Below are positions 1-7,410 of a DNA stretch of 64,000 nucleotides, piece by piece. The first letter of the stretch is position 1; each line of letters starts with the position of its first letter. The translations under genes and the position numbers were made by a program. Below the pieces are notes generated by a model that had not been told where the DNA came from, made no database searches, and was given only the letters and a program-made list of their open reading frames with translations. The stretch is from Pseudomonas fildesensis (lineage in GTDB: Bacteria; Pseudomonadota; Gammaproteobacteria; Pseudomonadales; Pseudomonadaceae): positions 1 to 64,000 of the forward strand of contig NZ_LFMW01000024.1 of assembly GCF_001050345.1 (NCBI RefSeq), read 5' to 3'.

Positions 1-73
1 CGATGGATTTTCGGAAGTCGACCGGCTTGGGGTACAGATACACTTTTTCGACTTTGGCATCGGGTCGCATCAT
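1..73 (-). CDS. tnpB: IS66 TnpB (Orf2) protein, N-terminal fragment
   Basis: The first 24 codons on the minus strand begin with two adjacent ATGs and include the stretch KVYLYPKPVDFRKSI, the conserved N-terminus of IS66 accessory protein TnpB. TnpB is needed with TnpC for transposition, but its exact role is unclear. The gene is cut by the window edge, so it cannot be said whether it is intact. Confidence 0.85.
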   Translation of the reverse strand, partial: MMRPDAKVEKVYLYPKPVDFRKSI

Positions 74-157
74 GGCGAGCTGGCTCCTGAGGGAATCGGG
101 AGCACAGCATCCGGGATCCGATAAGCGCTTTGAATGTGGGGTTTATGGAGCGCTTAC
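1..157 (-). mobile_element. IS66-family element, 5' end (cut by window edge)
   Basis: Read on the minus strand, the element begins with the IS66-type tip GTAAGCG at 157-151 and runs out of the window on the left. The tnpB start lies only about 84 bp inside the tip, leaving no room for a tnpA gene; the element is either a type without tnpA or has lost it. A second IS66 piece in the same orientation, its 3' end, lies near 17.9 kb. The match rests on the tip sequence and the encoded TnpB start. Confidence 0.8.
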
Positions 158-480
158 CATTTATTCACATCAGGATAACTCCTCAAAAAACCCGCAAAAT
201 CACACCACTTCCGATAATTGCTTCCATCGAACGCACCATTTGATAATTACTTCCAAAAACATGTAAGAAATTCTATGGTGAATTCTAATGTCCCAGATCA
301 AACATTCGGCCTACCTGTTTGATCTGACGAAGCTTTTACTATTGCCGCGACATACATATGATTTCTTCCGAGTACTATTAATGGACTGAGATCCGAAGGT
401 GCGAATCCTTGGCTGCCCTGAAACCCACGAAAGACAGGGGTTCCAGCGATTCTTAAGGACGCGCACTAATGCATGCCTGC
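158..480. other. Non-coding stretch next to the IS66 tip
   Basis: No credible gene, RNA or repeat was seen here. The first part is AT-rich, and all open frames in it are short and unlike known proteins. It separates the IS66 tip from the end of the DUF3429 gene and may be insertion debris. Confidence 0.4.
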
Positions 481-1122
481 TCACCGCCGCTCCTGAACGA
501 CATGATCAACAACACGTAGCTGGATCGTAGCCATCCCTCGATGGCACGGTTGTTTATTGAAACAATAAGTGGAAATGCCATCTGCTACAGAAGCGAAATC
601 AACTTCATGTCTCGGTTGAGTTGAGTGAACTTGCAGTCCAAAAATAGCTTCATCCCCTCCTCCCCTTTGATTACCTGGTGCATGCCTGCCGGTGTACCTT
701 TGGCAAAACGACCAAAGCCGGCTGGTTTCTTTTATGACTTTAATCGATTGCCTTGACGAGTCTATGTCTGCACTCACATCAAGGGAGAGGTGGACAACTA
801 AGCCGACGACCAACAGCAAGCAACCCAATGGCATTGGCAGTAACGTGGCAATCCAAGCAATAAGCGCAGGAATGACACTCCAGATGAACCGGTCGCTGCG
901 CTGCTCGGCACTCATGTCGTGCACCGTCATGGCGAAGCCCCAGTGTAAGGCGCCGACGAAGCTCAGGATGACTGCGCCATAGTTAACAAGCGCAATCGAA
1001 AACAATGGCCGATAGTCAAGAGAGAACGGGATCAGTAGCGCCAGAAAAATAAACGGCAACAGACCGCCATAACCCAGCAGGCTGACGTGCTTTGGCGGAG
1101 AGGTTGAAGGCAACACGTTCAT
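481..1122 (-). CDS. DUF3429-like inner-membrane protein with abnormal C-terminus
   Basis: The first ~120 residues look like a DUF3429 protein: hydrophobic segments at about 17-32, 42-62, 80-95 and 98-115, with the typical GALHWGFAM stretch after the second. The family is usually about 150 residues. Here the frame stays open to 213, but the last ~90 residues are polar, Cys/His-containing and unlike the expected final membrane helices. This suggests that the 3' end was replaced by unrelated DNA, perhaps with the IS66 insertion nearby. The start ATG has AAGGAA just upstream. Function is unknown. Confidence 0.6.
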   Translation of the reverse strand: MNVLPSTSPPKHVSLLGYGGLLPFIFLALLIPFSLDYRPLFSIALVNYGAVILSFVGALHWGFAMTVHDMSAEQRSDRFIWSVIPALIAWIATLLPMPLGCLLLVVGLVVHLSLDVSADIDSSRQSIKVIKETSRLWSFCQRYTGRHAPGNQRGGGDEAIFGLQVHSTQPRHEVDFASVADGISTYCFNKQPCHRGMATIQLRVVDHVVQERR

Positions 1123-1365
1123 TTGTATTCCTTGCAGTGAGCGACACTCAAGACTGTAGGCCCAAAAGCCCTGCTTGAGCGAGATATTGATGGCGAGGTG
1201 GGCTACATGAGAGTCCGCTTAAAAACGGGAGACACCATCGCTCCAAATACTGGAGTTCGGTAGGTGTGTTCGACATCCTCTTGCGACGGCCCGCCATACG
1301 GATCCGGTTTAGGTTGAACCTCTGTTACTTAGGTGGACTCCCAAATCTAAATCCAGGAGAAACGT

Positions 1366-2427
1366 ATGACCCAGACAGCTTTGGTCGTAGGCGCCAGCGG
1401 CATCGTCGGCAGCGCCATCACTCAGTTACTCATCGACAACAAGTGGCAGGTTGCCGCGCTATCGAGGCAACCGTCGCAATCGCAAGGCGTGATCCCCGTC
1501 GCTGCAGACCTTCAAGATCCAGCTTCGCTGGAACATGCGCTCGCGGATCTGAAACCTACTCATGTGTTCATCACCACATGGTCACGGCAAGCCACGGAGG
1601 CCGAAAACATTCGCGTTAATGCCGCCATGCTACGCAACGTGCTTGCCGCCATTCGACCAGCCAAGAGTGTTGAGCACGTAGCACTGGTTACTGGCCTGAA
1701 ACACTACCTCGGCCCTTTCGAAGCCTATGGTAAAGGCAGCCTTCCGCAAACACCGTTCCGCGAAGAGCAGGGTCGTCTAAATGTCGAGAATTTCTATTAC
1801 GCCCAAGAGGACGAACTTTTCGCCGCTGCTGAAAAGGACGGCTTTACATGGAGCGTTCATCGCCCGCATACCGTCACCGGGGTTGCCGTAGGCAACGCGA
1901 TGAATATGGCAACCACCCTCGCCGTCTACGCCTCGATTTGTAAACAAACTAATCGCCCTTTTGTATTTCCGGGATCAAGAGTGCAGTGGGATAGCCTCAC
2001 CGATATGACGGACGCACGGCAGTTGGCGAAGCAACAGCTGTGGGCGGCCACCACGCCAGCTGCGGCCAACCAGGCATTCAATGTCACTAATGGCGATGTG
2101 TTTCGCTGGAAATGGATGTGGAGCCGAATTGCCGAATACTTCGACTTGCCTGCTGCCGATTATCCCGCCTCACTCTCACCTCTTGAGAAGCAAATGGCTG
2201 ACGACCAGGCCGTGTGGACGCAGATAGTCGCGGAGCACAGCTTGAAAGAAGCAGATATTGGTCGCCTGATATCCCCATGGCATACCGATGCAGACCTTGG
2301 TCGACCAATCGAAGTCATCACTGATATGTCGAAAAGCCGTGCAATGGGCTTCACCGCCTACCAAGCGAGCGATCAAGCATTTTTCGATGTGTTCGACAAA
2401 CTACGCGAGATGCGCTTGATACCCTAG
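1366..2427 (+). CDS. PRISE-family (progesterone 5-beta-reductase/iridoid synthase-like) NADPH reductase
   Basis: This is a 353-residue atypical short-chain dehydrogenase. The dinucleotide-binding motif GASGIVG is at residues 9-15. The PRISE signature GLKHYLGPFE contains the catalytic Lys112, and NFYYAQED supplies the Tyr at 144/145. Family members reduce activated C=C bonds of enones with NADPH; the bacterial substrate cannot be told from sequence. AGGAG lies 8-9 bases before the ATG. The gene stands alone, and a GC-rich structured region follows it. A complete, well-preserved gene. Confidence 0.88.
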   Translation: MTQTALVVGASGIVGSAITQLLIDNKWQVAALSRQPSQSQGVIPVAADLQDPASLEHALADLKPTHVFITTWSRQATEAENIRVNAAMLRNVLAAIRPAKSVEHVALVTGLKHYLGPFEAYGKGSLPQTPFREEQGRLNVENFYYAQEDELFAAAEKDGFTWSVHRPHTVTGVAVGNAMNMATTLAVYASICKQTNRPFVFPGSRVQWDSLTDMTDARQLAKQQLWAATTPAAANQAFNVTNGDVFRWKWMWSRIAEYFDLPAADYPASLSPLEKQMADDQAVWTQIVAEHSLKEADIGRLISPWHTDADLGRPIEVITDMSKSRAMGFTAYQASDQAFFDVFDKLREMRLIP

Positions 2428-2467
2428 GTCGTTCCACAAAGGACAAAGCACTGTGAATAGGTAAAGG

Positions 2468-2496
2468 CCGCACGGTGCGGGCCCCTTTTAGGGGCC
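2468..2496 (+). terminator. Paired GC-rich hairpins after the PRISE gene
   Basis: Two small inverted repeats follow each other: CCGCA...TGCGG (2468-2480) and GGCCCC-TTTTA-GGGGCC (2480-2496). There is no U-run after them, so termination is only a guess from their place about 40 bp after the stop codon. Confidence 0.3.
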
Positions 2497-2643
2497 GGCA
2501 GTCTTGAACCGAGCAAATTTCTCCACTTTTACCAATGCTCACTGGAGCAATGACGTGCGGAAGCCCGGATGCCTAAAAGAACATTAAATCTCTACCCATG
2601 AGACGGGAGTCCAGCAATGCCAGTCGATCATGATCTGGCGCGT

Positions 2644-3321
2644 CTACTGAGTAATCTGAGGGAACATTGCCCTACGCGCTTCAGCATCCATCTCAGTCTT
2701 GTAACTGTGCTGGGTCTTCAGTTCTTCGGTGCGCTGTGCTGCCGGTCGAGCATTGATGTCATCAAGGAGCCGTTTCACGTTTGGAAGTTTTACCCATGCG
2801 TCATTACCTAGAATGAAAGGTACCGCGCGCGCCCAACCCCATACGGCCATGTCCACCAGCGTGTACTCACTTCCGAGCATGTAAGGCTGTTTGGCCAGGT
2901 GCTCGTTGATGATCGTCCAGTGACGCCAGGCTTCGAAGGTGTAGCGGGTAACGGCGTAGTCTTTTGGCTCGGGTGCGAAGTGCTTAAAGTGAACAGCCTG
3001 TCCAGAGTAAGGGCCGATACCGGTCGCGACGAACATGAGCCAGGAATACATCTCACCTCGCGCCTTGAGATTGTCAGCAGGCAGGAACATCCCTGTCTTT
3101 TCGGCTAGATAGAGCAGTATGGCGTTGCTGTCGAATACCACGTTGTCATCATCAACCAGAGCCGGTGTCTTGGCATTCGGATTGATCTTAAGAAACGCCG
3201 GATCGTGCTGTTCACCCTTGCGGGTATCAACAGGGATGAGTTCGTACTCAAGGCCTGACTCCTCCAGGAAAAGCGCAACCTTGGCGGGGTTAGGAGACGG
3301 GTGATAGTAGAGCTTGATCAT
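2644..3321 (-). CDS. Glutathione S-transferase family protein
   Basis: This 225-residue protein has an N-terminal thioredoxin fold (about 1-80), with the cis-proline region NAKTPAL and the glutathione gamma-glutamyl-binding stretch DSNAILLYLAE, followed by an all-helical C-terminal domain. It probably conjugates or reduces with glutathione in the cytoplasm; the substrate is unknown. Its ATG overlaps the stop of the upstream TetR gene (ATGA), so the two are co-transcribed and translationally coupled. The regulator probably controls the pair in response to an electrophile. Confidence 0.88.
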   Translation of the reverse strand: MIKLYYHPSPNPAKVALFLEESGLEYELIPVDTRKGEQHDPAFLKINPNAKTPALVDDDNVVFDSNAILLYLAEKTGMFLPADNLKARGEMYSWLMFVATGIGPYSGQAVHFKHFAPEPKDYAVTRYTFEAWRHWTIINEHLAKQPYMLGSEYTLVDMAVWGWARAVPFILGNDAWVKLPNVKRLLDDINARPAAQRTEELKTQHSYKTEMDAEARRAMFPQITQ

Positions 3322-3953
3322 ATTGACTCCGTGCAGTGGCTTTCAGTGAACATCGCAAAAGCCAAGGGAGGAAGACCAAGGCTTTTGATTGCAATACTTA
3401 TGGCGTCTGTTACACACGCAGGGTCGGGACTAATCCGTGCCAAAACTCGAATGCCAAGTAACACACTGAGCAAATGATGCGCCCCCTGCTTCACATCTAT
3501 TTCGACAGAATCGACAGATTGCATGAGGAAGGTTTGCAGGCGGCCTTCAAAAAAACTGCGAATGGCCTCGAATTCTTCTGCGACGGCCTGTCGCAAATCC
3601 GTGTCTTCTGCATTTGCTTCGAGGGCAGAATTCACCAGCAGACACCCACGATGAAAAGGATCGTTCAGTGTGCGATTCAACACCTCTGCGAAGAATCCAG
3701 TTATGGCCATTCCAGCGTTTGGAAGAGCTTCAAGGCGCCGAATTCGGTCACGCACACTGCGCTCTAGATAGTGCACGAGGGCGCGACGGTAAAGACTGCG
3801 TTTGTCGCCAAACGCGTTGTAAAGGCTTGGCTGATTGAGCCCTGTGCGATTGACGAGGTCTCGGGTCGAGGTGCCCTCGTAGCCTTTCGTCCAGAACGCT
3901 TCAGCGACTGCTGTTAAAACAGTCGACTCATCGAATGTACGAGGACGGGCCAT
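3318..3953 (-). CDS. TetR/AcrR-family transcriptional regulator
   Basis: The protein is 211 residues from the ATG at 3953, chosen because the typical start MARPRTFD follows it; an upstream in-frame ATG would add 23 atypical residues. The helix-turn-helix lies at about 25-50 (TRDLVNRTGLNQPSLYNAFG), and the C-terminal domain resembles the YcdC/TetR_C group. It sits first in a two-gene operon with the GST and most likely represses that operon. The ligand is unknown. Confidence 0.88.
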   Translation of the reverse strand: MARPRTFDESTVLTAVAEAFWTKGYEGTSTRDLVNRTGLNQPSLYNAFGDKRSLYRRALVHYLERSVRDRIRRLEALPNAGMAITGFFAEVLNRTLNDPFHRGCLLVNSALEANAEDTDLRQAVAEEFEAIRSFFEGRLQTFLMQSVDSVEIDVKQGAHHLLSVLLGIRVLARISPDPACVTDAISIAIKSLGLPPLAFAMFTESHCTESI

Positions 3954-4252
3954 GATTTTCTCGCGCGTTTGAGAACTGTTGTTGACCATAGCACACGTTT
4001 TGTATCGGTCGCCACAGAACAAATTTCACATCTCCGAGCTTCACTGACCAGAGATGCGCACGGAAGAATTCTCGAATTGAATCGCTTTGAGTTCTATAGA
4101 CACCTTGCAAGCTCGTGAACACCTTCGTATAGCTCGCCCTCTCGAAGCTTGATGCCGAAGGGGCGGACGATCCGCTCACGAAACTGGGTGTGAGAGTCCA
4201 TTGCGCATCTATAGCATAGCGCCCATTGTCAGTCCGTTTCTTTCAGCATATC

Positions 4253-4292
4253 TTGTACAAGAGTTATACAAGAGTATGATCCATGTACAAGA
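4253..4292 (+). promoter_or_regulatory. Tandem 11-bp repeats and promoter of the folE operon (CarH/LitR-type operator)
   Basis: TTGTACAAGAG (4253-4263) is followed directly by TTATACAAGAG (4264-4274). A third related half-site, ATGTACAAG, starts at 4283. The first repeat contains a -35-like TTGTAC, and TATGAT at 4275-4280 is a -10 candidate 16 bp further on. Tandem 11-bp repeats over the -35 are typical of B12-dependent light-responsive CarH/LitR MerR regulators. The half-sites resemble the T(G/A)TACA/TGTA(C/T)A motif described for PplR1 of P. putida, which controls a light-induced folE, but the spacing differs (13 instead of 12 bases for one pair). Regulation by light is inference. Confidence 0.6.
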
Positions 4293-4741
4293 AAATGAGT
4301 TGGCCGCTGACGCTGTACTTTGACGGTGAATGCCCCCTGTGTGCGCGCGAAATCAAGCTCCTGCGCAGGCATGCCGTAAAGGATCGATTGCTGTTTGTGG
4401 ACATCAGCAGCGGTGCGTTCGACGCTAAGGCACTTGAATTCACGTTCGAGCAGATGCAGTCGTCGCTGCACGCCCGCTTCGCTGATGGACGTTGGGTAAC
4501 CGGCCTGGATGCCACCCTGTGGAGCTGGCGAGCCGCCGGCTTGGGTTTTTGGGCAACGCCACTGACGTGGAATGTATTCCGCCCGCTGCTTGAATTCGGT
4601 TATCGCCTTTTCTGCCGCTTACGCCCCCATTTGGCGTGGTTACCTCACCCAGATAGTGGCAGCCGCTGTGTCGATAACCGTTGCGCGGTGCCGACGTCAA
4701 AACCCGCATCAGACGATCAGCCCACGTTGAAAAAAAAGTAG
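4283..4741 (+). CDS. DCC-family (DUF393) thiol-disulfide oxidoreductase-like protein
   Basis: This 152-residue protein opens with the DCC-family signature YFDGECPLCAREI, whose CxxC-like pair gives the family its presumed redox role. Substrates are unknown. It is the first gene of a probable operon with folE and an SDR. The predicted transcription start (about 4286-4288) would lie inside the first codons from the ATG at 4283. Translation may therefore begin at the second ATG (4295), giving a nearly leaderless message, unless another promoter exists. The C-terminal ~25 residues are polar and may be disordered. Confidence 0.8.
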   Translation: MYKKMSWPLTLYFDGECPLCAREIKLLRRHAVKDRLLFVDISSGAFDAKALEFTFEQMQSSLHARFADGRWVTGLDATLWSWRAAGLGFWATPLTWNVFRPLLEFGYRLFCRLRPHLAWLPHPDSGSRCVDNRCAVPTSKPASDDQPTLKKK

Positions 4742-4788
4742 ACCTAGAAAGCTTCGCTTTGTCATGGCTCCGACGAAGAACCTGGGTC

Positions 4789-4905
4789 ATGGCTGATCTG
4801 GCGAACCCAGTGCCATCTGCGTCAGATCGTGCGCAGCAGATACTCTCCTACAGCCAAGGATTGCCGACACATAAAGCGCAGCGTGGCTGCGAGGAATCAA
4901 GATGA
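4789..4905 (+). CDS. Possible 38-residue coupling ORF before folE
   Basis: An ATG at 4789 opens a short frame whose TGA overlaps the folE start (ATGA). No family was recognised. The 160-bp gap between the DCC gene and folE is otherwise empty, and the overlap suggests translational coupling, but the ORF may be chance. Confidence 0.2.
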   Translation: MADLANPVPSASDRAQQILSYSQGLPTHKAQRGCEESR

Positions 4906-5471
4906 ACGCATCAAGCCCATCATTAGCCGAACATTACCGTGAAATTCTCGCCGGCGTAGGCGAGAACCCTGAACGTGAAGGACTGCTGGACACCCCTAAG
5001 CGCGCAGCCAAAGCGATGCAGTACCTGTGCAATGGCTACACAATGAGTCTGGAGGAATTGATCAATGGCGCATTGTTCGAATCGCAAAACGATGAAATGG
5101 TCATCGTGCGCGACATCGAACTGTATTCATTGTGTGAGCATCACATGCTGCCCTTCATCGGCAAGGCTCACGTAGCGTACATCCCTACCGGAAGGGTACT
5201 GGGCCTGTCAAAGGTGGCCCGAGTGGTGGATATGTTCGCCCGTCGCCTACAGATCCAGGAAAACCTGACCAAACAAATTGCCGACGCCATTCAGCACATC
5301 ACCGATGCCGCCGGCGTGGCGGTGGTCATTGAAGCGAAGCACATGTGCATGATGATGCGGGGCGTGGAGAAACAAAATTCGGTGATGACCTCATCCGTGA
5401 TGCTGGGCGCCTTTCGCGAGTCCTCCTCTAGGCGTCACGAGTTCTTGCAACTGATAGGGCGACTGGGTTAA
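4902..5471 (+). CDS. folE: GTP cyclohydrolase I (FolE)
   Basis: FolE converts GTP to 7,8-dihydroneopterin triphosphate, the first step of folate and pterin synthesis. The zinc ligands are present: Cys78 and His81 in LCEHHMLPF, and Cys149 in KHMCMMMRG. The length of 189 is normal, and the C-terminal stretch SVMTSSVMLGAFRE is typical. Pseudomonas genomes usually carry more than one folE copy. This one sits between a DCC protein and an SDR behind a putative light-responsive operator, so it may supply pterin (for example photolyase cofactor) rather than housekeeping folate. That last point is inference. Confidence 0.95.
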   Translation: MNASSPSLAEHYREILAGVGENPEREGLLDTPKRAAKAMQYLCNGYTMSLEELINGALFESQNDEMVIVRDIELYSLCEHHMLPFIGKAHVAYIPTGRVLGLSKVARVVDMFARRLQIQENLTKQIADAIQHITDAAGVAVVIEAKHMCMMMRGVEKQNSVMTSSVMLGAFRESSSRRHEFLQLIGRLG

Positions 5472-5507
5472 CACCAACAAATCGCATCAGACTGCAGGAG
5501 AGCCTAG

Positions 5508-6218
5508 ATGAACAGTCCCTTGACGATGAACTCCCTTAGCGAGGGCTATCGTGCCCTCGTAATAGGCGCCAGTGGGGCGCTCGGCTCGGCGTTTTGTGAG
5601 TTGCTCAATCAGGATCCACGGTGTGCGTATGTTCGTGAGTTGGGGCGCAACAGTGCTCCCTACCTCGACCTAGAGGATGCCGACAGTATCGCCAAAGCCG
5701 CAGCCGAATTGACTGAAGAAGCACCGTATCAGTTGATCGTGCATGCCGCAGGTCTGCTTCATCGCGACGAAATAAAGCCTGAAAAAAGTTACTCCGCGAT
5801 TGAAGCAGAAGCGTTGCAGTCGGTATTTCAAGTCAACACGTTTGGGCCTGCTCTGGTTTTGCGTCACTTCCTGCCGTTGCTGGACGCTCATGGCGCAATG
5901 GCGATGCTCTCTGCTAAGGTGGGTAGCATCGGCGATAACCGCTTGGGCGGCTGGTACTCCTATCGTGCCTCCAAGGCAGCACTGAACATGTTGATTAAAA
6001 CGGCGGCCATCGAACTGGCACGAACGCGGCCTCAAATCCGCTTGTTGAGTCTTCATCCCGGCACAGTCATCTCTGGCCTGTCACACCCATTTCGTAGTGC
6101 CTCAGCAGCCAGGCCGGCGAGCATTGCTGCCCATGAGTTGTTATCTCTGATTGACCGCTTGGCGCCTGCTGACAGCGGTAATTTCTTTGCCTATAACGGA
6201 GAACGCCTTCCTTGGTAG
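5508..6218 (+). CDS. Short-chain dehydrogenase, CsgA/C-factor-like
   Basis: A 236-residue Rossmann protein with GASGALGS near residues 20-27, the NxAG-equivalent HAAG, and the catalytic pair Ser (LSAKVGS) and YRASK. The final FAYNGERLPW is typical of the CsgA/C-factor SDR group found next to photolyase and folE genes. An AGGAG lies before the ATG, 36 bp after folE, so it belongs to the same operon. It may reduce a pterin, but the substrate is not known. Confidence 0.85.
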   Translation: MNSPLTMNSLSEGYRALVIGASGALGSAFCELLNQDPRCAYVRELGRNSAPYLDLEDADSIAKAAAELTEEAPYQLIVHAAGLLHRDEIKPEKSYSAIEAEALQSVFQVNTFGPALVLRHFLPLLDAHGAMAMLSAKVGSIGDNRLGGWYSYRASKAALNMLIKTAAIELARTRPQIRLLSLHPGTVISGLSHPFRSASAARPASIAAHELLSLIDRLAPADSGNFFAYNGERLPW

Positions 6219-6232
6219 GCAGGGAGTGAACC

Positions 6233-6438
6233 TTGAGTCTCCATGCGCTGACCGAAAGGGCCACGAATGGGGAAGTACGCGAATTGGAGCAACTGTCGCT
6301 GGAGGGCGATTTTTATCTGGCACGAGTCAGGCTCGATCAGGGCCAGTTCACTTTGCTGGACGAATTAAAAGAGGCCTATTCACCTTCGCGTCATCAGTCA
6401 TGGCATCTCAGATGCTCGGTGCCAGAGGTAAGGATTAG
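6233..6438 (+). pseudogene. DUF6482-like small gene with a frameshift
   Basis: A TTG-started frame encodes about 45 residues resembling the N-terminus of Pseudomonas DUF6482 proteins (LTERATNGEVRELEQLSLEG, then a tail with TLLDE). The natural continuation, with FASSVMASQMLG, is found one frame over (from about 6361 to the TAG at 6436-6438), so the reading frame was broken near 6365-6375. Even after correction the product would be about 68 residues, shorter than the usual ~100. It follows the SDR by 14 bp and was probably the last gene of the folE operon. Confidence 0.55.
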
Positions 6439-6470
6439 TACCTGAAAGCTCCTGGTGTTTACGGTTAAAC

Positions 6471-6725
6471 CTAGCGTACGTCGAGGTTCTTTTTGAATCC
6501 GCGAAGGTTCATTATGAAAAGGCAAAACTGCAGGACGATGAGAGCATAGGCTTCTGCGTACACCCCCCAACTCACCCACAATATATTGCTCAGGCTAAAG
6601 CATACAAATCCTGTCATCCGCCTTGCTGGTCGTTGAGACCCAATAAGCCAAGCCGCAAGCACCGTCACCAACATCGCAGGCCATTGAACCCAATCTAAAT
6701 AAGCCAAGCTTTTCACCCCGTTCAA
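6471..6725 (-). CDS. Small inner-membrane protein, three helices
   Basis: This 84-residue protein is mostly hydrophobic, with helices at about 12-29, 38-54 and 58-73 and the conserved-looking WPAMLVTVLAAWLIGSQR. Similar small proteins are common in Pseudomonas genomes and are sometimes loosely named amino acid transporters; I know of no established function. It is convergent with the folE operon. No neighbour points to a role. Confidence 0.7.
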   Translation of the reverse strand: MNGVKSLAYLDWVQWPAMLVTVLAAWLIGSQRPARRMTGFVCFSLSNILWVSWGVYAEAYALIVLQFCLFIMNLRGFKKNLDVR

Positions 6726-6893
6726 AATGGCGATTTACGATTTACGCAGCGTCGATGTGGCAGGCTCCTCTGGGCTCCTAAACCCACACCTTTGTTTTTT
6801 GCCTTCGCGTCACTCTCCCTATGATCATTTTTCTTCAGTCCTCAATCGACAATTAGAATAGGTAGCGTTAGCGAAAGCACTCCATCTGAGCTC

Positions 6894-7177
6894 TCAGCGA
6901 GAGAGGTATGCCAGATACTGGGGCAGTGATCTTCGGTCGAAGCAGCTTGAGTGAGGTGGGGCAGAAATCGTGGGTCGAAGTTTATGCCGGCGACTTCCAA
7001 TTCAATGTAGACGGTTGGGATATTTCGATTTACATCGACTGCGATGAGATCGACTACAGCGAAGAGTGCTTAAGTCCCTATGGCCGGCGCTGGTCGCTTG
7101 ATTCGGGAGATCGCTTTGGCTGCACTGCTCAGCACTTGGAGCATCAAACGCTTTAGCGTCTCCTGAAGGCGCTCTAG
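6894..7177 (+). pseudogene. DUF7693-like gene, frameshifted and truncated
   Basis: The central part (about 6960-7115) reads like a DUF7693 protein, with WVEVYAGDF, YIDCDEIDY and RWSLDSGDRFG. The natural N-terminus SAREVCQILG lies in another frame at 6894-6923, and the join is broken near 6925. At the 3' end the frame stops at TAG 7154-7156, where the family has Glu, and the expected tail RLLKAL is still readable to 7177. A second shift near 7120 is possible. At least two lesions make this a decayed gene. Function of the family is unknown. Confidence 0.6.
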
Positions 7178-7410
7178 GGGGGCAAGGTCGCACTGCCACC
7201 TGCGAGGACGGCTGTCGTGAACAAAGCCTCGCCGTTACCGAGTCTTCGCCCTGTGGGCTTACACCCTCCCTCCTGCGCACTCCGTTCGCTAATGACCGCG
7301 CGCCACCTTTTCAGGAGCGCTGTAGGCCCAATGGTACCGTGATTGATACGCGCTGATTGAACGCAGCGAAGCTAACATTCTAAAACTCACCACGTTGGGG
7401 CAGAACGACC

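Noticed and set aside
360..430. tRNA-like string (GGTGCGAATCC) as a possible tRNA or attachment site
   Set aside because: No acceptor stem or anticodon arm can be folded around it, and no CCA end or integrase is present.
692..982. Plus-strand 96-residue ORF
   Set aside because: It lies opposite the DUF3429 membrane protein, has low-complexity Met/Thr/Arg-rich composition and no start signal.
4094..4201. 35-residue minus-strand ORF in the gap before the folE operon
   Set aside because: Protein-like composition but no family, no clear ribosome-binding site, and too short to support.
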